Of a DNA stretch of 64,000 bases, positions 22,915 through 34,900 are shown in pieces. The notes beneath the pieces are model-generated. The model was not told the DNA's origin and made no database searches. It saw only the letters and a program-made list of their open reading frames with translations. The stretch comes from Siphonodentalium dalli (lineage: Eukaryota > Mollusca > Scaphopoda > Gadilida > Siphonodentaliidae), in NCBI GenBank assembly GCA_032622095.1, contig CP136066.1:106475319-106539318 (forward strand), in the 5' to 3' direction. The translations under genes and the position numbers were made by a program. The number at the start of each line of letters is the position of its first letter. The first letter of the stretch is position 1.

Positions 22915-23819
22915 TCCCAGCTGATTGAAAAACAAACGACATACTAATTCTAATTGTGTATTCGGGATTCCAAAAAATACATGTAATTTATATGATATTT
23001 CAAAATGTGTGCATATCAGTAACATATACACGAATACAGTACTGTCTCGATCATGCCGGGAATCTCTTCTCTGGCTACTCCTGTATATCACTGGTGTAAA
23101 TGTTTTCCATAGGCCCCAGTGCAAACGCTTTAGCGTATACTGTTTACAATATAAATCCTGGGTTCAAAATTTTCTTTAAATCTGGAAGATTGCATGCGGA
23201 AACTTTTTATGCAAAAAATTCATGTCCGTCAAGCAGGGAATTCGCCTTTAAATCTTGTGTGTTCGTAACTAGTGTCAGAACCGCACTAAAAATAATGTTA
23301 TATTTTAGATTGTGCACACCACAAAATTCAAAATTCACCACAAAGAGTTAATTCCTGCATGTGCCAATGGATATTTTACCTATGGGAAATGATATGGAAG
23401 AGGTGTGATGATTTTTTTAAAGTAAAAATCACACAAGGCTATTGACCAATCAGGGCCCAGTGTCTATTTTATTCTCTCCTTTTATCCTCCCGCATCCGCG
23501 AGATGTCACTCCGAACCGTATTTACACCAGTGTAACCTAACGATTATGCAGATCAAAACCTGGGAACGATGTTGTGTTCTGACGGAAAACTTTATGATAT
23601 TGAAGAAAAAAACAGGTAAAATATTTCTTAATTCAAATACATGCATTCTTATAAATATAAGGATGTATATGTAACAACTTACGTGAAGGTCCCAGCTCGT
23701 GACTATATATGATTCAGGCGACGTTTGTGGGCCGATTTCGTGATAAACATTTAACTGATTACCTGGGGAAAATGTCCTATAATACCACCTTAAACATTAA
23801 TCCAACGGGTAGGGTTCTC

Positions 23820-24680
23820 TATTCCGAAGGTTCGCTATTCCGAAGGTTCACTAATCCGAAGGTTCACTAATCCGAAGGTTCACCAATCCGAAGGTTCACT
23901 ATTCCGAAGGTTCGCTATTCCGAAGGTTTTCTATTATGGGAGTTTTTAGCCAGAAATGAATCAAAATTTGCGCCCCCGTACATTTATACACCCCAATCTA
24001 ATATCTAATTTGTCCCGGATGTCGGTTATTAATAGCAAGAAGACAGTATCAGTTTATCATTTTAATATTATAGAAAGTTGAAAACACAATGACTGAAATA
24101 AACTACGAGTTAGAGATGCATTCTACCCGAACTGGCAATCTGTACTTGAAAGAAACATCAACATTAAAATCAATACAAAGTCAGAATTGCAGTTAGGTCC
24201 ATTCAGCGGTATTCTGCTATACAGTAAGTTATAGCGCTCCAGTATTGATTGACCGTAAGAGCCCCACTGTTATAGTCCGCCTTTAGCATTTGGGACATTA
24301 TATTAATCAAAATAACTCCTATGTAAATCATTTATAAATCAGATGATATATTGAAGTTATATAGACGTAAAATAACTAAAATATGTCGTTTAGTCCTCAG
24401 CCGATAGACGACATATATGTCGTTCTACTCGCCAAAGGGTTAAATCTCAAGGAAACCCACGAAAACAAAAATCACATTTATTTTTTTAATGTTTTAAGTT
24501 GTTTCCTTCATAAGAGTCTTCGTACTAAAGAACCCTCTCAATATACTTTAGAATATAGAATTAACTTTTAAAATAACAAAAACCTTCGGAATAGCGAACC
24601 TTCGGAATAGTGAACCTTCGGAATAGTGAACCTTCGGATTAGTGAACCTTCGGAATAGCGAACCTTCGGAATAGAGACAT
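23820..24680. mobile_element. Element bounded by inverted arrays of a 16-bp repeat
   Basis: Left array (23820-23930): seven head-to-tail copies of ATTCCGAAGGTTCRCT. Right array (24581-24675): six copies in reverse orientation (AGYGAACCTTCGGAAT). Beyond both arrays the word TCTCTATTCC is shared. The 650-bp interior is AT-rich with no transposase. The sequence shows a non-autonomous element with repeat-based terminal inverted repeats; the superfamily is not recognised. Confidence 0.75.
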
Positions 24681-24683
24681 GTT

Positions 24684-25597
24684 CCCAATCCAACAACCCG
24701 AGTACAGTTAACAAATTATTCAAATCCATTCAACATTATCATTATCATATACGTATCTTCTATTTTGGGAAATACATATATATAGACTATATATATTGAC
24801 TGGTTATTTTACAGGTTAAGAGTGATATATATTCTCTCACAGAGACAATGTTGAAAATATTAGTGTGTACACAGGGGGATACGCGTATCAAGAAAACAAG
24901 TATGGACACAATAGGCATACACACAATTCGGCTTTTTGGATACACAGTTACACACCACCCCATTTTTTAAAAGCAATTTTTTTCGTCCGATTCTTAAATA
25001 GTGACCCACATCTTTTAAACCGTTTAATAGCAGTGACATCTATGTGGATTCATGGGATACATTTATATATAAAACAACACAATTAATAACATCCACACGG
25101 AGACAGTGAACGAATTTCTTCACATTGCACATTTGAAATTTATAAAATCAATAAAATATGGTTGGACGATTTAGAATTCAATAATGTGATAATTATAGTG
25201 ATATAATATTAGCTATTTCTTCCCATTCCCAATTATAAAGCTATGAAGATGGAATTTCATCATCTCATTGTTTCCATGCGGTATTTTAAGGAATTTACGA
25301 TTGTTGACTGATAACTGGATACATTTTTATCGTGTGTACACCCCCATAAACACACAGACACTTCTCAACAAGTCACCAAATTGAAAGCTGCATATGGATG
25401 TTTAATATCTTATAATAACCACGTGCATGGTGTCGCTACCATAGTCATTCTCTCTCAACTCAATAAGTTATACTTCTAGCCAACCCAAGAGTTATCAGAA
25501 CCCATTCTTAAATGATGGGATCAGTCAATTTAACCCCCTCTCAAGTCGATCACCCACAAGCGTTAAACTAATATACCATAATATATAGAACTATAAG
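24684..25597. other. Intergenic stretch, nothing recognised
   Basis: AT-rich. A 73-residue frame at 24865-25086 has no recognisable domain. Confidence 0.4.
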
Positions 25598-25603
25598 GTG
25601 ACC

Positions 25604-26135
25604 CGACTTCGTCCGGGCTTTGACCTTGAATTGGCCATTTTGAAGGTTAAGGTCAAGTGGGGTCACGATTTGACCAGTCCAAAAAACACTGCCCGGACAA
25701 AAGTACCCGAAAAACGTGCCCGTCGAAATCCATCCGGTTTTACCCGATTTGACCTTGAATTGATCATTTTGAAGGTCAAGGTCTGGTCGGGGTCACGATT
25801 GGACCCGTCCAAAACAATCAGTGGACAAAGGTAACCCCACGTATCAAATTTCGTCGAAATCCCATCAAAATTGGCGATTTGACCTTGAAGTTACCCGATT
25901 TCAAGGTCACGTCGCACGGGCAAATGAATATGCTTATGCGACTCGCCATAAGAAAGTACCCCCACATACCAAGTTTCATCGAAATCCCGTGATATTCGGG
26001 CGTTTTACCTTGAAATGACCCGATTTCAAGGTCAATGTGACGTCGCACGGACAAATTAATATGCCTATGTTCGTCCCCAAGTTTCATCGAAATCGGGTCG
26101 GCCGTTTTCGAGTTCATCGCGAACACACAGACACA
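25604..26135 (+). repeat. Tandem family R2 ending in a CA microsatellite
   Basis: About four diverged units of 120-150 bp, each with TTTGACCTTGAA, TTTTGAAGGTCAAGGT, GGTCACGAT, GTCCAAAA, ACAAAAGTACC and TCAAATTTCGTCGAAATCC. The array starts with CCGACTTCGTCCGGGCT and ends with TTTCATCGAAATCGGGTCGG followed by ACACAC repeats. Exact TGACCTTGA/TCAAGGTCA words occur at 25621, 25750, 25880, 25901 and 26026. A related block lies at 40590-40860. Confidence 0.75.
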
Positions 26136-26255
26136 CACACACACACAGATCTTCCAAAATATATAATAGATCATTCCTGAACCAGTACGTCTATAACCAG
26201 AATTGGTTCCTGAGCTGAAAATCTACAGATACAGTCCAGAACCATTAGATTCCAT

Positions 26256-26810
26256 TATTACGCCACCTAGTGTGGTGTTACTTGCATTTGGTTTTTTTAT
26301 ATCGCATGGAGTACAGGGCGAATGTATTCTTGGAGATTGTTTGTACCTTACTCAATCGTACCGATATAATCACGTAGATGCCGAAATTGTAAAGTTAACG
26401 CCAGCGGTGTATAATACGTTTATGAAAATATGATAAATCCTATCGATAGAGTCAGGACAGGCTCAAATTGTAAACTTAAAGTCACCGGTGTAATAATATG
26501 TTGTTGAAAATATAAATAATCTGATAGCCTGAAAATATTGTATAACCTATTGGGAGCCCATAATAAATGGGAATAACCTATTGGGAGCCCCTGCTGTATT
26601 TTATGGAGATTGTTTGTACCTTACTGAATCGTACCGATATAATCACGTAGATGCCGAAGTTGTAAAGTTAACGCCACTGGTGTATAATATGTTTATGATA
26701 AATCGTATCGATAGAGTGAGGACAGGCTCAAATTGTAAACTTAAAGTCGAAAATATAAATAATCTGATAGCCTGAAAACATTGTATAACCTGTTGGGAGC
26801 CCCTGGTGTA
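26256..26810 (+). repeat. Tandem duplication (273-bp period)
   Basis: 26331-26567 and 26604-26807 share long near-identical runs, including GGAGATTGTTTGTACCTTAC, TACCGATATAATCACGTAGA, TATCGATAGAGT and CTGATAGCCTGAAAA. The preceding segment 26256-26335 (ATTACGCCACCT ... ACAGGGCGAATG) has a diverged copy at 28551-28625, so the family is dispersed. Confidence 0.8.
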
Positions 26811-27132
26811 GTGAACTGAATTATGGGTAATTTTAATTGGAGTGCGCATGTCTGTTTTTTTTGTAGTAACGGCCATCTTTTATTTTCTGCATGCGCAGTC
26901 TATATGCGTTCTTTTGGGGAAATTCGCTATTTTGGTTAAGTGAAACAATGGTATGAGTTCAATGTTTGTTTGTATATAAGAAAGTATATTGAATTTTGGA
27001 GGCCGACAATTGTATCTATTTGAAGATTAAAAGTTGCTTGTGTGTATTTAGCTGTGCATGGTTCGTTAATTAGGCCAGCCTATTGTCATATTAGAACGTC
27101 TCCAATAACATACAACCTCTCTGCAGTTAACA

Positions 27133-27199
27133 TTGTGAATTTGGCAACAGTCCAAGCAGGCCCTCTAATGGAGCACTGTGAATTTGGCAACAGTCCAAG
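27133..27199 (+). repeat. Short direct duplication
   Basis: TGTGAATTTGGCAACAGTCC occurs at about 27133 and again at about 27177, followed both times by AAG. It lies just left of the hairpin at 27219. Confidence 0.8.
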
Positions 27200-27218
27200 A
27201 CACGTGGGGTATATATAG

Positions 27219-27361
27219 AATACACACGTAGTGTTTCTGAATACCAAATTTACACCACGAGTGGGATTGATGGTTTACCACACGAGCTTTAGCGAGTGTG
27301 GTAAATCATCAATCCCACGAGTGGTGTAAATTTGGTATTCAGAAACACTACGTGTGTATTT
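27219..27361. repeat. Near-perfect 140-bp hairpin
   Basis: AATACACACGTAGTGTTTCT through GTGTGGTAAA is mirrored with very few mismatches. The loop is about 10-12 nt around GAGCTTTAGCGA (27285-27296). Arms are about 62 bp. It has the form of a foldback MITE, but no relative is seen in this window. Confidence 0.85.
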
Positions 27362-28190
27362 TGTTTATACCATGACCGGTACAGGAGCAACAACTGCTAT
27401 GAAATCGAAATAAACCCACTTAAATTAAGATGATTCTGTCGCACCATTCACAATCATCCCCGTTGTGTTCCCCACACTTGGCCGTACATCGACGTACACT
27501 ATCACAGCTGATCAGGCGTATTGATACATTGAATTAGGTCAACATTCAATTGTACGAATATGGTATCATTGTAGCCAATTCACAATAAACTGTAATCATG
27601 ATGAAACCGCCATAAATAAACAACATGAATATATATATGGGAATACGAATTTAATGAATATAAATATAACACATTGCGGGAACTTTTTTTTCTCCGCCGT
27701 ACAGTGAACAGGAAACCACGAAAGTCATTTTGAAATCCACCGTTTGTTGTTCGAGTTTTTTACGTCTATTTCTTGAAATATATGTTCAATTTGTTGATCT
27801 GGATGTGATTTCCACGGAAATAACTGTTCGTTTTTATCGCATTAGTGAGTATAATATTCAATTGAATCGAAAGTATCAAATTGTTTTCATCGCGAGGCGC
27901 TACATTTTAAAAATAGAGTGATTTTGATCGAGGTCATGGAAGGTTAATGAAAGGTCAACTCGGATGTAGTTCTACTATGGGTATAAACTTTAACCATTGA
28001 AATGCCATTAAAACGTGTTACCCACAGTAGAAACGTGTTACCCACGGTCGGACTCCTGTTCACACACAGTAGGGTGTACAGCACAAATATATTATATAGC
28101 ATGTTTGTACACAGTACAATAGGGAGTCATGGTATAAAATAACTGAACACCTGTGGCCAACTTGATCTCCAGAATGTTTTTAAGTGGAAG
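27362..28190. other. Intergenic stretch, nothing recognised
   Basis: A 63-residue frame at 27730-27921 has no recognisable domain. A short direct repeat GAAACGTGTTACCCAC recurs near 28030. Confidence 0.4.
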
Positions 28191-28470
28191 GGACAGTGTA
28201 GTGGGGTGGGGGTGGAAGTTAGATTTTGAGTGTGTATGATTCACAACTTTTGTAAAAAAAAGTTAATGCACATGTAGTTGGAAATTTCATACATTATTAC
28301 ACTACAACATAAAGGTTAAAATACATGGTTACCATTGCCTGGTATCCCAACTAGTAATTATTGTCCCCATTATGATGGGGACGGGGATCGAATGATGGAG
28401 GTATTTTGAGGGGGTGGGAGTCACAACTGTTATAAAGAATTTTAACAGTTGGAAATTTCATACATGATTA
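28191..28470 (+). repeat. Diverged tandem repeat (~185 bp)
   Basis: Two units share GGGGTGGG, CACAACT, AGTTGGAAATTTCATACAT and GATTACACTA/ATTACACTA, with a GTCCCCAT word following each. Confidence 0.6.
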
Positions 28471-28892
28471 CACTAACTTTTTGTCCCCATTTATTTTACT
28501 GCTGTCTTGTTTGTTACTGTATTCCTGATATGGAAATAATAAAGAGCATTTATTACGCCACCTGTGGTGTATCTAGCTGCTGAGATTTTGATATTGCGTG
28601 GTGGACAGGGCGAATGCATTGTGGGGCTTTTATTTATAGAGTTGGAAATTCCGTTTATTTAAAAGTCGGAACTACGCGACCAGTAGGCCAAGTCCAGTAA
28701 AACGGTTCGTTATAGGTGCTGGTTGTTATTGTTATTTTAACGGAATTCTGAGTTGGTCATTCGCGAAACCAATATATTTTATATTCTATAATTAAAACCG
28801 TGGGTATATAATATATGATCCTCTTTATGGATATTGTAGGAAGGTAAATTTAGCTAAAGCGGTGGGATATCTTGCAAGACAACACATTTCGG

Positions 28893-29605
28893 TTTGCGCT
28901 ATAACTGCTCAATGTTTTAAGGTGTTACACAACGTCTGATAAAAAGAGTTCTATCGGGAATATTCACACTATTTTTTCAGAGAACATGCATAGAGTAAAC
29001 ATAGTCCTATCGGACTATCGTAAAGTAGTTCCGTTTAATTCGGGATTAATTAACCCTCAGACTGCCGAAACTGCCGACAATAAATTCGCTTGTTCGTGTC
29101 CGCCGAAAATCAAACTTGCCTGTTTAGAGGTCCCATTTTCGTGGCTAATGGTGATAGAATCACAATTTTTCAGTCAAATTCATGGATAAATTACATTACA
29201 CTTAATCGGCTTATGTCCGCGGCCATAAACCTGCGTTTTGATAACAATTTATTTGAGACAAACTGTTGCGCGGGTATCAGTCGGCGCTTATCGGTTGAAG
29301 TTATTATGATCGTGCAGCCTGCGCGTGCAACAAGTGTTCAAATACAACAGAAGAAAAAAATACTATGTCAAATAAATAACGTCATCAATGGACAGACAAG
29401 TTTCATTTCCGCGGGACACGAAAAAGCGAATTTAATGTCGTCAGTTTCGGCAGTCTGAGGGGTTTAATTAATCTCCTTTACGATATCCCGATAGGACTAT
29501 ATTTACACTATGTTCTCTGAAAACAAATGGTGTGAATATTCCCGATAGAACTATTTTTATCAGACGTTTTGTAACACATTAAAACATTGAGCAGTTAGCG
29601 CAATT
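28893..29605. mobile_element. ~0.7-kb element with ~190-bp inverted arms
   Basis: Left arm TTGCGCTATAACTGCTCAAT (28895) to about 29085 mirrors 29430-29605, including GAGTTCTATCGGGAATATTC, TTCAGAGAACAT and TAGTCCTATCGG. Nested at its inner end is a perfect 20-bp inverted pair, CCCTCAGACTGCCGAAACTG (29054-29073) with its inverse at 29440-29459, flanked by TTAATTAA on the left and a slightly altered GTTTAATTAA on the right. The interior frame (29090-29458) shows no domain. A direct repeat (AACGGAATTCTGAG ... CCAATATATTTTATATT) flanks the whole at 28739 and 29997. Confidence 0.75.
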
Positions 29606-30418
29606 TTCTGGAATTTCGGACTATTTCGTCTATAAAAATACGATGAGCAACTGAAAATGTTTTTCAACATTCTGGAAGGAGTAGATGTCCAGGTATATAT
29701 GTTTAAAATTTCACGCATAAACTATGACAGATAACAAAGTTATAATTAGTTTTATAGGCCCACCATAAATCCCCTATAATAAACGCATGCCCCCGTAAGC
29801 ACATGGCTTTGCTGTGGATGCTTTCGTTCCCAGCATGCATCATTCTCGCTATCTGTAAAATGTCTATGAACAATGGCTGTGCCACGCACTCTTAGCTTTG
29901 ATCCGCATTTAGAAGCATTCTGGTGTGGCGAATGAGAAACCTGCAGTAATTTATAAGCCGTAGTTCATTGTAATAATTTGAAGAATTACTTATCTTAACG
30001 GAATTCTGAGGCGGTCCATTCATGTAACCAATATATTTTATATTATGATTTATATTTATGGCTAATAATACGATCTTGGTGGCGTTACCATTTCTGACTA
30101 TGGTTTTCTTGTTTAAAATGGTGGTGTACCTGTGAGTTAATATGTGAATGTGTGATACTGATTATTTAATTAAACTCATTTATGAATGATCACAATATTT
30201 CTTATAAACTACAAAGGGGAACTATATACGTATTCCTCTTTGGATAATGTTACCCCATACTAAATAATTGAAGATGGTAAGCTCCCTTACTATGAATGAT
30301 TTGGATATGTGACGACTCGGGCCGGAGACAACTCGCCCCGGTGGTGATTTTGGGGCCGACTTCTCTCCGGAGCGACCTGTCCCAGGTGGAATGCCATATA
30401 ATATTTTCTTAACAGTAT
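29606..30418. other. Intergenic stretch left of the 1.73-kb array
   Basis: Contains the right-hand direct repeat noted above (29997-30050). Nothing else recognised. Confidence 0.4.
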
Positions 30419-30421
30419 AAT

Positions 30422-30452
30422 TATACTTCCATGGTGTAACCAAGGAAGTATA
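30422..30452. repeat. 31-nt hairpin at the start of each array unit
   Basis: TATACTTCC and GGAAGTATA pair. Inside, after one A/A mismatch, TGGT pairs with ACCA around a GTA loop. The same hairpin begins every unit (also at 32151, 33880, 35610, 37339 and 39068). Its position at the left edge of the array suggests it marks a unit end. Confidence 0.85.
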
Positions 30453-31208
30453 TTGTTTTTCTACTGCGGCCGTTTTCTGTTTAATTGAAAATACTCAGAA
30501 ACTAATGGGAGGAGGACCGCGAAATCTCTAGCGAATATAGGCATCTAAGGTCTACTAAAAATAATGGTATCCAGATGTTGGTCCAATATCTTTTGACAGA
30601 GTTATGGCCCTTTTTCGATTATTTTTCATTATTATTATTATTATACTGGACACTTTTGCAACCCTTATTACTCGAAAAGTACCACGAGTAGCACACTAAA
30701 TATTGGTACGTATCTTTGGGTCAAAGAGTTGTATGCCATCGTCGCATAAAGAATATTGTCCGCGTTTTCTCCGAGGAGTTATCTCCCTTTATCTGAAAAA
30801 ATGTCATTTTATTATCTCGGAAATTATAAGCAGCAGAGCATCGAAAATTGGACCGTATGCACACCTCGATATGCCCTACTGCCCACGGGCATCAAAACTT
30901 GTGTCCGCGCTTTTCCTGAGGAGTTACCGCCCATAAATAGGCAAACCTCTATTTGATTTACTATGCTGTACTCTCGTATCATTAGAGATAACTGCATTTG
31001 GATTTCATAGTCGTGTTGACCGTTGTCAGTTTAGTCTGAAAAAGAAAATTGAACAGGGTCGGCCATATATTTTGACGCTGGGGTGGGGGCAAAATTTTCG
31101 AAAAAAAAGGTTTTGATTGACATTCCTCTATTTAAGTATGTTGATTCCCTGAACGAAAACAAATCCATACTAGAAAGGATTTTTGAAATCAGAGAAGACA
31201 TGCAAGAG

Positions 31209-31985
31209 TTACGGGCCCTCCAACTTTGCAATTTTGGGCCCATGTGCTTGTGACCACATCTCCTCTGAAGATATCGAACATAGGATGTCATCTGATACGC
31301 CAATATGTGCGGACTGAAGAGGGCACGCGACTGGCCAAATTTTGCCAGTGTCGGTTCATTATTGTGGGTCTGGGGAGGGGTGGTCCGTGGTACCAATTTT
31401 TAATTATTCTCGGAATCAGATGAAACTTGGAATATAACATCTGCAACATCAGCCGATCTAGAAGCTGGAAGAATTTCGAAAATCCATCGAAAACTAAAAG
31501 AATCGCGGGCCCTCAAACTTTGCAATTTTGGGCCCATGTGCTTGATAACACATCTCCTCCGAAGATATCGAACATAGGATGTCATCTGATACGAAAATGC
31601 GTACGGACTGAAGACGGCACGCGGTGGGCCAAATTTTGCAAGTGTCGGTTCAGTATTGTGGGTCTGGGGAGGGGTGGTCAGTGGTACCAATTTTTAATTC
31701 TTTTCCGAATCAGATGAAACTTAGAATATAACATCTGCAACATCAGCCGATCTCGAAGCTGAAAACAGATCGTAAATACGTTGGGAAATGGCGGAGATTT
31801 TGGCCGTCCAATTTTAAATTTGGGCCCATATGCTTTCCAATAATCAAAGTGTTATCCGTCTCCAAATCAGATGAAATTTACACTATGCAATCTATGTTAG
31901 CGGCAGATCGCAAAACTGAAAATAATTTTAAAATCCGTTGGAAACTAACGGAGTTACGGGCCCTCAAACTTCGCATTTTGTGCCA
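31209..31985 (+). repeat. Internal sub-repeats of the array unit (copy 1)
   Basis: Two ~293-bp sub-units plus diverged partial ones share GGGCCCTCAAACTTTGCAAT, TTTGGGCCCATGTGCTTG, AACATAGGATGTCATCTGAT, GGTCTGGGGAGGGGTGGTC and ATCAGATGAAACTT. The sub-units start near 31211, 31505, 31800 and 31957. Recurring GAGTTAYSKSCC words (30606, 30777, 30921, 31207 and 31950) point to an older shared ancestry. The same layout repeats in every copy. Confidence 0.8.
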
Positions 31986-34900
31986 GGGTTGATGTTTTCC
32001 CAATCCCGTCACCTAATTTCGAGGCAGGGGTGGGGTCACGTCCAAACACTTGAGATAAACATACACATGTCTTGACAACATATACTCACCATACTTCACA
32101 TTTTACGTCCCTAAACTGGGATTCTTTCCACTCATGATTTTCCCTATTATTATACTTCCATGGTGTAACCAAGGAAGTATATTGTTTTTCTACTGCGGCC
32201 GTTTTCTGTTTAATTGAAAATACTCAGAAACTAATGGGAGGAGGACCGCGAAATCTCTAGCGAATATAGGCATCTAAGGTCTACTAAAAATAATGGTATC
32301 CAGATGTTGGTCCAATATCTTTTGACAGAGTTATGGCCCTTTTTCGATTATTTTTCATTATTATTATTATTATACTGGACACTTTTGCAACCCTTATTAC
32401 TCGAAAAGTACCAGGAGTAGCACACTAAATATTGGTACGTATCTTTGGGTCAAAGAGTTGTATGCCATCGTCGCATAAAGAATATTGTCCGCGTTTTCTC
32501 CGAGGAGTTATCTCCCTTTATCTGAAAAAATGTCATTTTATTATCTCGGAAATTATAAGCAGCAGAGCATCGAAAATTGGACCGTATGCACACCTCGATA
32601 TGCCCTACTGCCCACGGGCATCAAAACTTGTGTCCGCGCTTTTCCTGAGGAGTTACCGCCCATAAATAGGCAAACCTCTATTTGATTTACTATGCTGTAC
32701 TCTCGTATCATTAGAGATAACTGCATTTGGATTTCATAGTCGTGTTGACCGTTGTCAGTTTAGTCTGAAAAAGAAAATTGAACAGGGTCGGCCATATATT
32801 TTGACGCTGGGGTGGGGGCAAAATTTTCGAAAAAAAAGGTTTTGATTGACATTCCTCTATTTAAGTATGTTGATTCCCTGAACGAAAACAAATCCATACT
32901 AGAAAGGATTTTTGAAATCAGAGAAGACATGCAAGAGTTACGGGCCCTCAAACTTTGCAATTTTGGGCCCATGTGCTTGTGACCACATCTCCTCTGAAGA
33001 TATCGAACATAGGATGTCATCTGATACGCCAATATGTGCGGACTGAAGAGGGCACGCGACTGGCCAAATTTTGCCAGTGTCGGTTCATTATTGTGGGTCT
33101 GGGGAGGGGTGGTCCGTGGTACCAATTTTTAATTATTCTCGGAATCAGATGAAACTTGGAATATAACATCTGCAACATCAGCCGATCTAGAAGCTGGAAG
33201 AATTTCGAAAATCCATCGAAAACTAAAAGAATCGCGGGCCCTCAAACTTTGCAATTTTGGGCCCATGTGCTTGATAACACATCTCCTCCGAAGATATCGA
33301 ACATAGGATGTCATCTGATACGAAAATGCGTACGGACTGAAGACGGCACGCGGTGGGCCAAATTTTGCAAGTGTCGGTTCAGTATTGTGGGTCTGGGGAG
33401 GGGTGGTCAGTGGTACCAATTTTTAATTCTTTTCCGAATCAGATGAAACTTAGAATATAACATCTGCAACATCAGCCGATCTCGAAGCTGAAAACAGATC
33501 GTAAATACGTTGGGAAATGGCGGAGATTTTGGCCGTCCAATTTTAAATTTGGGCCCATATGCTTTCCAATAATCAAAGTGTTATCCGTCTCCAAATCAGA
33601 TGAAATTTACACTATGCAATCTATGTTAGCGGCAGATCGCAAAACTGAAAATAATTTTAAAATCCGTTGTAAACTAACGGAGTTACGGGCCCTCAAACTT
33701 CGCATTTTGTGCCAGGGTTGATGTTTTCCCAATCCCGTCACCTAATTTCGAGGCAGGGGTGGGGTCACGTCCAAACACTTGAGATAAACATACACATGTC
33801 TTGACAACATATACTCACCATACTTCACATTTTACGTCCCTAAACTGGGATTCTTTCCACTCATGATTTTCCCTATTATTATACTTCCATGGTGTAACCA
33901 AGGAAGTATATTGTTTTTCTACTGCGGCCGTTTTCTGTTTAATTGAAAATACTCAGAAACTAATGGGAGGAGGACCGCGAAATCTCTAGCGAATATAGGC
34001 ATCTAAGGTCTACTAAAAATAATGGTATCCAGATGTTGGTCCAATATCTTTTGACAGAGTTATGGCCCTTTTTCGATTATTTTTCATTATTATTATTATT
34101 ATACTGGACACTTTTGCAACCCTTATTACTCGAAAAGTACCAGGAGTAGCACACTAAATATTGGTACGTATCTTTGGGTCAAAGAGTTGTATGCCATCGT
34201 CGCATAAAGAATATTGTCCGCGTTTTCTCCGAGGAGTTATCTCCCTTTATCTGAAAAAATGTCATTTTATTATCTCGGAAATTATAAGCAGCAGAGCATC
34301 GAAAATTGGACCGTATGCACACCTCGATATGCCCTACTGCCCACGGGCATCAAAACTTGTGTCCGCGCTTTTCCTGAGGAGTTACCGCCCATAAATAGGC
34401 AAACCTCTATTTGATTTACTATGCTGTACTCTCGTATCATTAGAGATAACTGCATTTGGATTTCATAGTCGTGTTGACCGTTGTCAGTTTAGTCTGAAAA
34501 AGAAAATTGAACAGGGTCGGCCATATATTTTGACGCTGGGGTGGGGGCAAAATTTTCGAAAAAAAAAGGTTTTGATTGACATTCCTCTATTTAAGTATGT
34601 TGATTCCCTGAACGAAAACAAATCCATACTAGAAAGGATTTTTGAAATCAGAGAAGACATGCAAGAGTTACGGGCCCTCAAACTTTGCAATTTTGGGCCC
34701 ATGTGCTTGTGACCACATCTCCTCTGAAGATATCGAACATAGGATGTCATCTGATACGCCAATATGTGCGGACTGAAGAGGGCACGCGACTGGCCAAATT
34801 TTGCCAGTGTCGGTTCATTATTGTGGGTCTGGGGAGGGGTGGTCCGTGGTACCAATTTTTAATTATTCTCGGAATCAGATGAAACTTGGAATATAACATC

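Noticed and set aside
29090..29458. 122-residue frame in the centre of the 28.9-29.6 kb inverted repeat
   Set aside because: No family features, and its 3' end lies in the inner inverted repeat.
31031..31396. 121-residue minus-strand frame repeated in every 1.73-kb unit
   Set aside because: Frames are open on both strands over the same bases and differ in end in the third copy because of one extra A. Conservation is explained by the recent duplication, not by selection.
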